A stretch of DNA of 5,330 nucleotides from Pseudomonadota bacterium (lineage in GTDB: Bacteria > Pseudomonadota > Gammaproteobacteria > Pseudomonadales > UBA5518): contig JAKJFB010000221.1 in NCBI GenBank assembly GCA_022705125.1, positions 1-5,330 of the forward strand. Reading direction: 5' to 3'. The notes under the pieces are model-generated. The model did no database searches and was not told the origin of the DNA. It saw only the letters and a list, made by a program, of their open reading frames with translations. The position numbers and the translations under genes were made by a program. Position 1 is the first letter of the stretch. Each line of letters starts with the position of its first letter. Below, piece by piece: positions 1-5,330 of the stretch.

Positions 1-1122
1 GTTGAGCACATACAGCATGCCGTTCTTGTTGGGCTGCACCAGCACGTGCTTCTTCTCGCCGCCGATCGTCAGGTCCATCGTCATCATCGGGCTGACGGCG
101 TCGTAGTCCCAGGTGTCGCCGGGCGTGGTCTGGTAGTGCCAGGCGTAGGCGCCGGTGTCCGGGTCGAGCGCCACGATCGATGACAGGTACAGGTTGTCGC
201 CCCCACCCGGGCTGCGGTACTGCTGGTTCCACGGCGAGCCGTTGCCCACACCGACGTAGAGCAGGTCGAGTTCGGGGTCGTAGGCCATCGAGTCCCACAC
301 CGTGCCGCCGCCGCCGATCTTCCACCACTCACCGCCCGACCAGGTCGCCGCCGCCCGTTCCAGCGCGGGCGACTCGAAAGGCTGCGCCGGATCGCCAGGC
401 ACCGTGTAGAAGCGCCATTTCATGTCGCCGGTTTCGGCGTCGTAGGCGCTCACGTAACCGCGCACGCCCAGCTCGGAGCCGCCGTTGCCGATGATCACCA
501 GCCCCTTCACCACGCGCGGCGCGCCGGTGATCGAGTAGGGCTTGTCGCGGGGCGTGGTCTGCACCGACCACAACACCTTGCCGTCATTCGCATCCAGCGC
601 CTGCAGCCGCCCGTCGAGCGTGCCCACGAAGACCTTGCCGCCCCATGCCGCGACACCGCGATTGACCGCGTCGCAGCACAGGTGCACCGCCCACTGCCGC
701 GGCACCCCGGGGTCGTGATGCCACAGCAGCGCCCCGCTCTTCGCGTCGAAGGCGTAGACCATGCTCCAGGTGCCGGTCACGTACAGGCGACCGTCGACCA
801 CGATCGGGGTGGCCTCCATGCCGCGGTCGGTGGGGAAGTCGAAGAACCACGTGAGTCCCAGCCGGCCCACGTTCGCCGCGTCGATGTGCCCGAGCGGACT
901 GAAACGCTGCTCGGAATAGCTGCGACCGTGGCTCAGCCAGTTGTGCGGTTCGTCATCGGCCGCGGCGATGCGCGCACCGTCCACGGAAGTCACGGCAGGC
1001 ACCGGCGTTGCGACCGCCGCCGCGTCGCCGCGCGCCGGCGCGCGCCCCGGGTGTTCGTCGCTGCAACCCAGCAGCGCCACGAGCAGGATTGCGCACGACA
1101 GCAGCATGCGACCATGACTCAT
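1..1122 (-). CDS. PQQ-dependent alcohol dehydrogenase, predicted lipoprotein, DYD (lanthanide-type) active site; 3' end outside window
   Basis: This is a periplasmic quinoprotein that should oxidise an alcohol with pyrroloquinoline quinone and pass electrons to a cytochrome c. The first 374 residues are visible; the frame is still open at base 1. It starts at ATG 1122, chosen because AAGGAG sits 6 nt upstream. Residues 1-20 form a short hydrophobic signal ending in LLGC, a lipobox with Cys20 as the lipidated residue. Visible family marks are MEATP near residue 103, the adjacent pair Cys149-Cys150 in [10 protein letters not shown], Glu217 in [10 protein letters not shown], Asn294 in VGNGSPWN, and the catalytic Asp339 in GDTWDYDAV. 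Propeller repeats such as [17 protein letters not shown] are clear. Asp341, two residues after the catalytic Asp, is the mark of rare-earth-dependent enzymes. The wording around the CC pair and GVRGY resembles the quinohaemoprotein ADH branch, but any C-terminal haem domain would lie outside the window. The family is certain; substrate and metal are inferred. Confidence 0.95.
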   Translation of the reverse strand, partial: MSHGRMLLSCAILLVALLGCSDEHPGRAPARGDAAAVATPVPAVTSVDGARIAAADDEPHNWLSHGRSYSEQRFSPLGHIDAANVGRLGLTWFFDFPTDRGMEATPIVVDGRLYVTGTWSMVYAFDAKSGALLWHHDPGVPRQWAVHLCCDAVNRGVAAWGGKVFVGTLDGRLQALDANDGKVLWSVQTTPRDKPYSITGAPRVVKGLVIIGNGGSELGVRGYVSAYDAETGDMKWRFYTVPGDPAQPFESPALERAAATWSGGEWWKIGGGGTVWDSMAYDPELDLLYVGVGNGSPWNQQYRSPGGGDNLYLSSIVALDPDTGAYAWHYQTTPGDTWDYDAVSPMMTMDLTIGGEKKHVLVQPNKNGMLYVLN

Positions 1123-1128
1123 CGCGAT

Positions 1129-1134
1129 CTCCTT
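1129..1134 (-). promoter_or_regulatory. Shine-Dalgarno of the PQQ-ADH gene
   Basis: On the minus strand the sequence is AAGGAG followed by a 6-nt spacer and ATG at 1122. It supports that start over the in-frame ATG five codons further in, and it keeps the whole signal peptide with its lipobox. Confidence 0.75.
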
Positions 1135-1191
1135 GTGACCAGGATTGATCGAACTGCCATCGGCGCAGGCGAGCGCGCGCGCCGGCAAGGC

Positions 1192-3039
1192 TCAGGCACC
1201 GGCAGGCCCGAGCAGCAACGCGAGCCGATGCAGCGTGCCGTGCGCCGCTTCGCCGCCATTGTCGCGCAGCGCCGTTTCGAGCGCGAGGCAGCGCTCGGCG
1301 AGCACACCGCGCGTGAACATGCGCGCAACCCCCAGCAACTGGTGCGCCGCGTCAACGCCGCCGGCCAGGTCGCGGGCGGCAACGCAAGCCTCGACCGCGC
1401 GCAGCAGGCGGCGCAATTCCGCCGCAACCTCGTCGCGCGTGATGCCCGCGCGCACCTCGATGTCCCACCCATCGTCGCGGCGCGCATGGCGGCGCAGCAC
1501 CTCGAGCAGCTTCGCCTCGTCGATCGGCTTGTACAGCACCCCGCGCACGCCCGCCGCCGCCAGCGCCGCTTCCTCGCTGCCGATCACGTTGGCGGTGAGC
1601 GCGTAGACCGGCAAGCCGGGGTGGCGCTGGCGCAGGTGCCGTGCCAGCGTGACGCCATCCATCCCGGGCATGTGCACGTCGAGCAGCACCAGGTCGGGCG
1701 CCGCGCCGGGCAGCAGGCGCAGCGCCTCGGCGCCCCCGCCGGCCTCGCTCACCGTCACGCCGAAATCACGCAGCCGCATCGCGATCATGTGCCGGTTGAG
1801 CTCGTTGTCCTCCACTATCAGGCAGTGCAGATCGATATCGGGTTGCCAGGGCACGCCCGCCGCGGGATGCCCCTCGGCGATCTGCGTCGGGGCACCGGCA
1901 CGGCGGGCACAGGCGGCGAGCAACTGGCGCCGCCGCAGTGGCAACGGCACCAGGTCGGCGACGTAGCGCTGCGCCGGGTCCGTGACCACCTCGATCGGCC
2001 GCAGGCGCAGTGCCGGCGTCGCACCGCCGAGCCAGGGTTCGCAACAAGGCTCTCCCGTGTCCTCCAGCGCCAGCAGCAGGTCGACTGCGCCGAACGCGTC
2101 GGGCCCGACCGGGATCATGCGCAGATCGTGCACGCCCGCGAGCTCGAAACGGCTGCCGAGATAATCGCGCAGCACCGGCACGTGGGGGCTGTCGCTGCGA
2201 CACAACAGCGCCACGCGCAGGCGCGACGGCGCAGGCAGATCCTCGCCATCCACGGCGAGCGACGGCGCCAGCTCCAGCGGCAACTCCAGGCGCGCGGTGG
2301 TACCCACGCCCGGTGCGCCGTTCAGCGTGAGCTGTCCGCCGAGCGCGCGCGCCAGCCCCAGGCTGATCGACAGCCCGAGGCCGCTGCCGCCAAAGCGCCG
2401 CGTCATGCTCTCGTCGGCCTGCGCGAAGGGCTGGAACAGCCAGTCCACGTTCCCGGGCGCGATGCCGATGCCGGTATCCGTCACCTCGAGCAGCAGGCGC
2501 GCGTCGCCGGCCGCCGGGACATCGGCGCTGGCGCGCACCGTCACGTGCCCGACCTCGGTGAACTTGATGGCATTGCTGATGAGGTTGCCGAGCACCTGCG
2601 CGATGCGCAGCGAATCGCCGATCACGCGCTGCGGCAGCCCCGGCTCGACGTGGCAGACCAGCGCGAGCGCCCTGGCGTGCGCGGCCGGCGCCTGCATCAT
2701 CACCGTGTCCTCGATGCAGGACTCGAGGTCGAATTCGCGCCGCTCCAGACGCAGCGAGTCGTTGTCGATCGTCTCGACGATCAGGATGTCGTCGACCAGT
2801 GCCTGCAGGGTGCGCGAGCCCTGCTCGACGTGGCGAAACAGCTCGGCGCGCTGCTCGGGGCTCTCGGCCTGCTGCATCATGCGCGCGAATCCAGTCACGG
2901 TGGTCAGCGGTGTGCGCAGCTCGTGGCTCATGCGCGCGAGAAACATGCTCTTGGCGCGCCCGGCCGCCTCGGCGCGCTCCAGCGCCTGGTCGAGCTCGCG
3001 GTTGCGCTGCTCGCGCTCGTTCAGCGTGCGCGAGAGCTC
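1192..3039 (-). CDS. C-terminal part of the split kinase: HisKA, HATPase, degenerate receiver, receiver and HPt
   Basis: Residues are numbered as in the repaired protein. 251-281 is a charged coiled coil. HisKA carries the phosphoacceptor His289 in MSHELRTPL. HATPase follows with N-box Asn402/Asn406 (NLISNAIKFT), G1 box DTGIGIAP at 438-445 and G2 box GGSGLGLS at 467-474. About 524-631 looks like a receiver fold that has lost its acceptor: VDLLLALED falls where the phosphorylated Asp would be. The true receiver is about 657-767 with acidic pair Glu660/Asp661, acceptor Asp704 (LVLLDVHMPGMDG) and Lys754. The HPt is about 783-845 with His816 in AAHQLLGVARMF, which resembles the HKLHG motif of BarA/GacS more than the usual HxLKG. 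The first ATG in this frame is 2946 (residue 282), just before the H-box and without a convincing Shine-Dalgarno. A soluble fragment starting there would lack the start of the dimerisation helix. Confidence 0.9.
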   Translation of the reverse strand, partial: ELSRTLNEREQRNRELDQALERAEAAGRAKSMFLARMSHELRTPLTTVTGFARMMQQAESPEQRAELFRHVEQGSRTLQALVDDILIVETIDNDSLRLERREFDLESCIEDTVMMQAPAAHARALALVCHVEPGLPQRVIGDSLRIAQVLGNLISNAIKFTEVGHVTVRASADVPAAGDARLLLEVTDTGIGIAPGNVDWLFQPFAQADESMTRRFGGSGLGLSISLGLARALGGQLTLNGAPGVGTTARLELPLELAPSLAVDGEDLPAPSRLRVALLCRSDSPHVPVLRDYLGSRFELAGVHDLRMIPVGPDAFGAVDLLLALEDTGEPCCEPWLGGATPALRLRPIEVVTDPAQRYVADLVPLPLRRRQLLAACARRAGAPTQIAEGHPAAGVPWQPDIDLHCLIVEDNELNRHMIAMRLRDFGVTVSEAGGGAEALRLLPGAAPDLVLLDVHMPGMDGVTLARHLRQRHPGLPVYALTANVIGSEEAALAAAGVRGVLYKPIDEAKLLEVLRRHARRDDGWDIEVRAGITRDEVAAELRRLLRAVEACVAARDLAGGVDAAHQLLGVARMFTRGVLAERCLALETALRDNGGEAAHGTLHRLALLLGPAGA

Positions 3040-3040
3040 G

Positions 3041-3790
3041 GCGGTTGGCCGCCTCCACCCAGTCGGCCATCGCGTTGACGCCGTCCTCGAGCTCGCGCAT
3101 CTCGCCGCTTCCCGTGGGCTGCGTGCGCGCCCCGAGCTCGCCGGCGCGGATGCGCGCCACCACCAGCGACAGGCGGTGCATGGGCACCGTGAGCCGGCGC
3201 GATACCACGTGCGCCAGTGCCCAGGCCACCAGCAGCGCGCCCAGTGTGATCACCGTGCTGTTCAGCAGCATCGCGCGCTGGATCGCTGCCAGCCCGTGCG
3301 GATCGAAGGACAACAGCACCCGGCCGATCAGCTCGGGCTCGGCGGCGGCATCCACGGCGCTGAACGCCACGGCCTCGTCGCGCGCTGCGCGCATGTGCGC
3401 GCGCACCTCGCGCTGGAACACGTGGCGTTGTTCGCTCCCCGCGCAACCGGCGGCATCACGCCAGCATTGCCGGGCCATGTCGACTTCCGACGCCGCGCCG
3501 GCGGCCGCCAGCACGGCCCCCTCGGCATCGAGGAACAACGTGGCAACCGCCGCGCCCGCGCCCTTGAGGTTGCTCGCCGCCAGGCGCTGCAGCGTCTCGC
3601 TGTCGGCGACCAGCAGCGCGAGCTCGCTGGCGTGGGCGAGGTAGCGCGACTCGCGCTCCCCGCGCGACTCCAGCTCGGCGCGGGCATCGCTCACGCGCAG
3701 GCTGGTGAGCCACGCGCTCAGGCCCAGCGCCGGCAGCAGCATCGGGACCAGGATCATCAGCAGCGCGATCGAACGGATACTGAGTTTCAT
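3041..3790 (-). CDS. N-terminal part of the split kinase: two TM segments, periplasmic sensor and HAMP
   Basis: Residues 1-250 of the kinase. Basic residues (K2, R6) precede TM1 at about 7-29, rich in Leu, Met and Pro. About 30-178 is a periplasmic region of roughly 150 residues that I do not recognise as a named sensor fold; it contains the pair Cys109 and Cys116, which could form a disulphide. TM2 is about 178-198, followed by a HAMP segment (about 196-248, with the RRLTVPMHRL start and the GEMRELEDGVNAMADWV second helix). Beyond Arg250 the frame continues open to 1766, but it reads as Arg/Ala-rich, low-quality sequence typical of an out-of-frame read in GC-rich DNA. The real coding information therefore stops here. 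As written, the product would be a membrane sensor with a meaningless tail of about 424 residues and no kinase activity. Confidence 0.8.
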
Positions 3791-3837
3791 TGTCGGTGTT
3801 GTTGCGGCTCAGTCCGGGGCCGAGCATAGCGCAAGGA

Positions 3838-3850
3838 CTCAGGGCCTGAG
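3838..3850. repeat. Short perfect palindrome CTCAGG-G-CCTGAG in the kinase leader region
   Basis: Two 6-bp inverted arms flank one base in the 104-bp gap between the radical SAM stop (3895) and the kinase start (3790). CTCAGG occurs again at 3886-3891. It could be a small operator or part of a weak hairpin, but the loop is too short for a stable stem and there is no following T-run. No convincing sigma70 promoter is visible in this gap. TATGCT on the minus strand (3823-3828) could be a -10, but I find no matching -35. Confidence 0.25.
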
Positions 3851-3894
3851 AACACTTCAGCGTGCGCAGCAGGCAGCGAAACATACTCAGGCTC

Positions 3895-4971
3895 TCACCA
3901 GAGCTGAAGCTGACGCGCCGGCCGCGGCGCGCCGGTGAACTGCGTGCAGTCGAGCGCCGGCCAGCCCTCGCCGGCCAGGCCGCAACAACGCGCAGCCACC
4001 GTGAAGCGGCGCGCGATCAGGTCGGCATACGGTCCCGAACCGCGCATGCGCGAACCAAAGCGCGGATCGTTCTCGCGCCCCTCGCGGCTCTGGCGGATCA
4101 GGCTCATCACGTGCCCGGCACGCTCGGGGTAATGGCATTGCAGCCACTCGCGGAACAGCTCGCGCACCTCCCACGGCAGACGCAGCAGGATCCACGCGGC
4201 CTTGCGCGCGCCTGCGTCGGCGCTCGCGGCGAGTATCGCCTCCAGCTCGGCGTCGTTGATCATCGGGATCACCGGCGCAACCAGCACCCCGACCGGCACG
4301 CCCGCGTCGGCGAGCGCGCGCACCGCGCGCAAGCGCGCCGCACCCGAGGCCGTGCGCGGCTCGAGCCGGCGTTTCAGCGCATCGTCCAGCGTGGTCACGC
4401 TGAGCATCACCTGGCACAGGCCGCGCGCGGCCATGCGCGCCAGCAGGTCAGTGTCGCGCAGCACCAGCGCGGACTTGGTGATGATCGATACCGGCTGCCC
4501 GTGGCGCTCGCAGACCTCGAGCAGGCGCCGCGTGATGCCGAGCCCGGCCTCCACGGGCTGATAGGGATCGGTGTTGGCTCCCAGCGTGATGGGCTCGCAG
4601 ACGTAACGCGGATTGCCGAGCTCGCGCTCCAGCACCTCGGCGGCGTTGGCCTTGAAGCGCAGCCGGCGCTCGAAATCCAGCCCCGGCGACAGGTCGATGT
4701 AGGCATGGCTGGGCCGCGCGTAGCAGTAGATGCAGCCGTGCTCGCAGCCGCGATAGGGATTGACCGACTGGCTGAAGGGCACGTCGGGCGAGCTGTTGCG
4801 CGCGATGATCGTGCGCGCCTGCTCGGGCAGCACTTCCTGCAAGACGCGCGGCGCGTCTTCCCCGGGCTGCGCCCAGCCATCGTCGCAGCGCTCGCGAACC
4901 TGGCGCTCGAAGCGCCCCGCCGGGTTGCCCAGCGCCGCGCGTCCCTTCAGGGGTGCGTAAGGGGTTTGCAT
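3895..4971 (-). CDS. PA0069-family radical SAM protein (SplB-like), predicted SOS-regulated
   Basis: A 358-residue radical SAM enzyme. The cluster motif is at residues 76-83 (GCEHGCIYCYA), with Cys76, Cys80 and Cys83 expected to bind the 4Fe-4S cluster that cleaves S-adenosylmethionine. Just before it is the typical SVNPYRGCEHGC lead-in. Downstream, ITLGANTDPYQPVE (129-141) and VSIITKSALVLRD (161-173) match the barrel of the group that includes spore photoproduct lyase (COG1533). MLSVTTLDD (189-197) and VLVAPVIPMIND (229-240) complete it. The protein is cytoplasmic, with no signal peptide. Its reaction is not established, but kinship to SplB and the LexA box upstream suggest a part in nucleic-acid damage repair. 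The start at ATG 4971 is fixed by AGGAGG 8 nt upstream. It lies 83 bp downstream of msrA and 104 bp upstream of the kinase. The C-terminal part has further cysteines (329, 330, 342) that might be structural. Family confident; function inferred. Confidence 0.95.
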   Translation of the reverse strand: MQTPYAPLKGRAALGNPAGRFERQVRERCDDGWAQPGEDAPRVLQEVLPEQARTIIARNSSPDVPFSQSVNPYRGCEHGCIYCYARPSHAYIDLSPGLDFERRLRFKANAAEVLERELGNPRYVCEPITLGANTDPYQPVEAGLGITRRLLEVCERHGQPVSIITKSALVLRDTDLLARMAARGLCQVMLSVTTLDDALKRRLEPRTASGAARLRAVRALADAGVPVGVLVAPVIPMINDAELEAILAASADAGARKAAWILLRLPWEVRELFREWLQCHYPERAGHVMSLIRQSREGRENDPRFGSRMRGSGPYADLIARRFTVAARCCGLAGEGWPALDCTQFTGAPRPARQLQLW

Positions 4972-4979
4972 CGGGTGCG

Positions 4980-4985
4980 CCTCCT
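4980..4985 (-). promoter_or_regulatory. Shine-Dalgarno of the radical SAM gene
   Basis: On the minus strand a full AGGAGG is followed by 8 nt and ATG 4971. It is the strongest ribosome-binding site in the window and fixes the start. Confidence 0.8.
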
Positions 4986-5008
4986 GGTGGCGGGATCACA
5001 CCCGGTAA

Positions 5009-5024
5009 CTGTATAGGTATACAG
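5009..5024. promoter_or_regulatory. LexA-binding SOS box upstream of the radical SAM gene
   Basis: The 16-mer CTGTATAGGTATACAG fits CTGT-N8-ACAG exactly, with an AT-rich core in otherwise very GC-rich DNA. The inverted repeat is perfect outside the two central bases. It lies 37 bp upstream of the start at 4971 and overlaps a possible minus-strand -10 (TATACA), an ideal place for repression. The rule CTGT-N8-ACAG is that of LexA in enterobacteria, pseudomonads and many betaproteobacteria. From memory, PA0069 itself is listed in the Pseudomonas aeruginosa LexA regulon, which agrees with this site. The msrA stop lies 31 bp away on the other side, so the site serves the radical SAM gene rather than msrA. 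Confidence 0.9.
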
Positions 5025-5029
5025 CTTTC

Positions 5030-5037
5030 CTGTACAG
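5030..5037. promoter_or_regulatory. CTGTACAG palindrome beside the SOS box, possible -35 region or accessory site
   Basis: An 8-bp perfect palindrome sits 5 bp from the SOS box and is made of the same half-sites (CTGT and ACAG) without the 8-bp spacer. On the minus strand its TGTACA lies 15 bp before TATACA inside the SOS box, so it could be a weak -35 of the radical SAM promoter with a short spacer. Role is uncertain. Confidence 0.35.
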
Positions 5038-5054
5038 CCGGACGGCATCGCGCC

Positions 5055-5330
5055 TCAGCGCGCGCTGCCCCAGAGCTCCTCGACCCGCGCATCGCGCCCG
5101 CAGCTGCGCCGGTAATACGCGTAGCGCAGCGGGTTCTTGCGATAGTAATCCTGGTGGTAATCCTCGGCCGGGTGGAATGCCGCGGCCGGCTCGATCGTGG
5201 TGAGCACTTGCGCGAACCGGCCCGAGGCGAGGAGCGCGTCGCGGCTGGCCTCGGCGGCACGCCGTTCCTCGTCCGTGGCAGGGAAGATCGCGCTGCGGTA
5301 CTGGTTACCCGCGTCGCAGAACTGGCGGTC
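5055..5330 (-). CDS. msrA: Peptide methionine-S-sulfoxide reductase MsrA, C-terminal 91 residues
   Basis: The gene enters from the right edge and ends with TGA at 5055-5057. The visible part contains FCDAGNQYRSAIFP and then FHPAEDYHQDYYRKNPLRYAYYRRSCGRD, both strongly conserved in MsrA. MsrA reduces the S-form of methionine sulfoxide in oxidised proteins, using thioredoxin. The catalytic GCFW segment lies outside the window. The single late cysteine (in RRSCGRD) is placed to act as the resolving residue. There is no signal sequence to judge because the N-terminus is missing. No clear terminator follows the stop; the next feature is the SOS box region. The family is about 170-215 residues, so roughly half is seen. 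It shares strand with all the genes downstream. Confidence 0.96.
   Translation of the reverse strand, partial: DRQFCDAGNQYRSAIFPATDEERRAAEASRDALLASGRFAQVLTTIEPAAAFHPAEDYHQDYYRKNPLRYAYYRRSCGRDARVEELWGSAR

Larger units (their letters stand above)
1192..3790 (-). pseudogene. Hybrid sensor histidine kinase with receiver and HPt domains (BarA/GacS-like layout), interrupted by a one-base frameshift
   Basis: Two minus-strand frames together encode one protein. The first runs from ATG 3790 to Arg250 (3041-3043); the second runs from 3039 to the TGA at 1192-1194. Skipping the single base at 3040 joins them into an uninterrupted 865-residue kinase whose junction reads VEAANR-ELSRTLNERE, a normal HAMP-to-HisKA coiled coil. 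Domain order is TM, periplasmic sensor, TM, HAMP, HisKA, HATPase, degenerate receiver, receiver, HPt, as in BarA and GacS. Such proteins relay phosphate His-Asp-His to a separate response regulator, which is not in this window. All catalytic residues are intact and no second lesion is visible, so this is either a very recent mutation or a base-calling/assembly error. The start is bounded by an in-frame stop at 3809-3811, and no good Shine-Dalgarno precedes it. The gene ends 69 bp before the PQQ-ADH start. Confidence 0.85.

Noticed and set aside
1165..1187. GC-rich alternating segment after the kinase stop as a terminator
   Set aside because: It can pair with itself because it alternates G and C, but no defined stem-loop with a T-run follows on the minus strand.
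1766..3040. Continuation of the kinase N-terminal frame past the frameshift (about 424 residues)
   Set aside because: After Arg250 the sequence becomes Arg/Ala-rich and matches nothing, while the other frame carries all kinase motifs in the right order. It is an out-of-frame read.
3034..3046. Programmed ribosomal frameshift in the kinase
   Set aside because: There is no slippery heptamer, internal Shine-Dalgarno at a suitable distance, or stop codon at the shift site. A one-base insertion in a CG-rich word is the simpler explanation.
682..3078. Long plus-strand open frame of 798 codons opposite the kinase and dehydrogenase
   Set aside because: Its translation is rich in Arg, Gln, His and Ala with no recognisable domain, and it runs antisense across two genes with clear motifs. 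It is a by-product of high GC in the third codon position.
3862..5016. Plus-strand open frame of 384 codons opposite the radical SAM gene
   Set aside because: It is antisense to a well-supported radical SAM gene, has no motif, and has Arg/Ala/His/Gln-biased composition typical of a shadow frame.

Overview
The window is a compact stretch of very GC-rich DNA (roughly two thirds G+C by eye) with strong third-position GC bias. That bias produces long spurious open frames on both strands. Every gene I can support lies on the minus strand. In the order they are transcribed (high to low coordinates) they are: the 3' end of msrA; a radical SAM protein of the PA0069 type; a hybrid sensor histidine kinase broken by a one-base frameshift; and the 5' two thirds or so of a PQQ-dependent alcohol dehydrogenase that runs off the left edge. 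The gene set and a CTGT-N8-ACAG LexA box suggest a gamma- or betaproteobacterium outside the Xanthomonadaceae. A precise genus cannot be read from this sequence.

Right part (about 3895-5330): msrA (peptide methionine-S-sulfoxide reductase) ends at 5055. The 83 bp between it and the radical SAM gene hold a perfect palindromic SOS box (5009-5024), a second small palindrome (5030-5037) and a strong Shine-Dalgarno. The radical SAM enzyme is a relative of spore photoproduct lyase, and the box predicts that LexA represses it and DNA damage induces it.

Middle part (1192-3790): a BarA/GacS-like kinase with TM, periplasmic sensor, TM, HAMP, HisKA, HATPase, degenerate receiver, receiver and HPt. It would be 865 residues if one extra base at 3040 were removed. 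As written the gene is split just after HAMP, so the membrane sensor is uncoupled from the catalytic core.

Left part (1-1122): a predicted lipoprotein PQQ-ADH with the vicinal cysteine pair, the Glu/Asn/Asp active-site set and a second Asp two residues after the catalytic Asp (DYD). That signature is associated with lanthanide-dependent enzymes. The kinase ends only 69 bp upstream of it with no obvious terminator, so the two may be co-transcribed or functionally linked.

I saw no RNA genes, CRISPR arrays, insertion sequences or attachment sites. No stretch longer than about 105 bp lacks a gene. I do not see a clearly new multi-gene system. The most interesting points are the SOS-controlled radical SAM gene, the DYD alcohol dehydrogenase beside a hybrid kinase, and the kinase frameshift.
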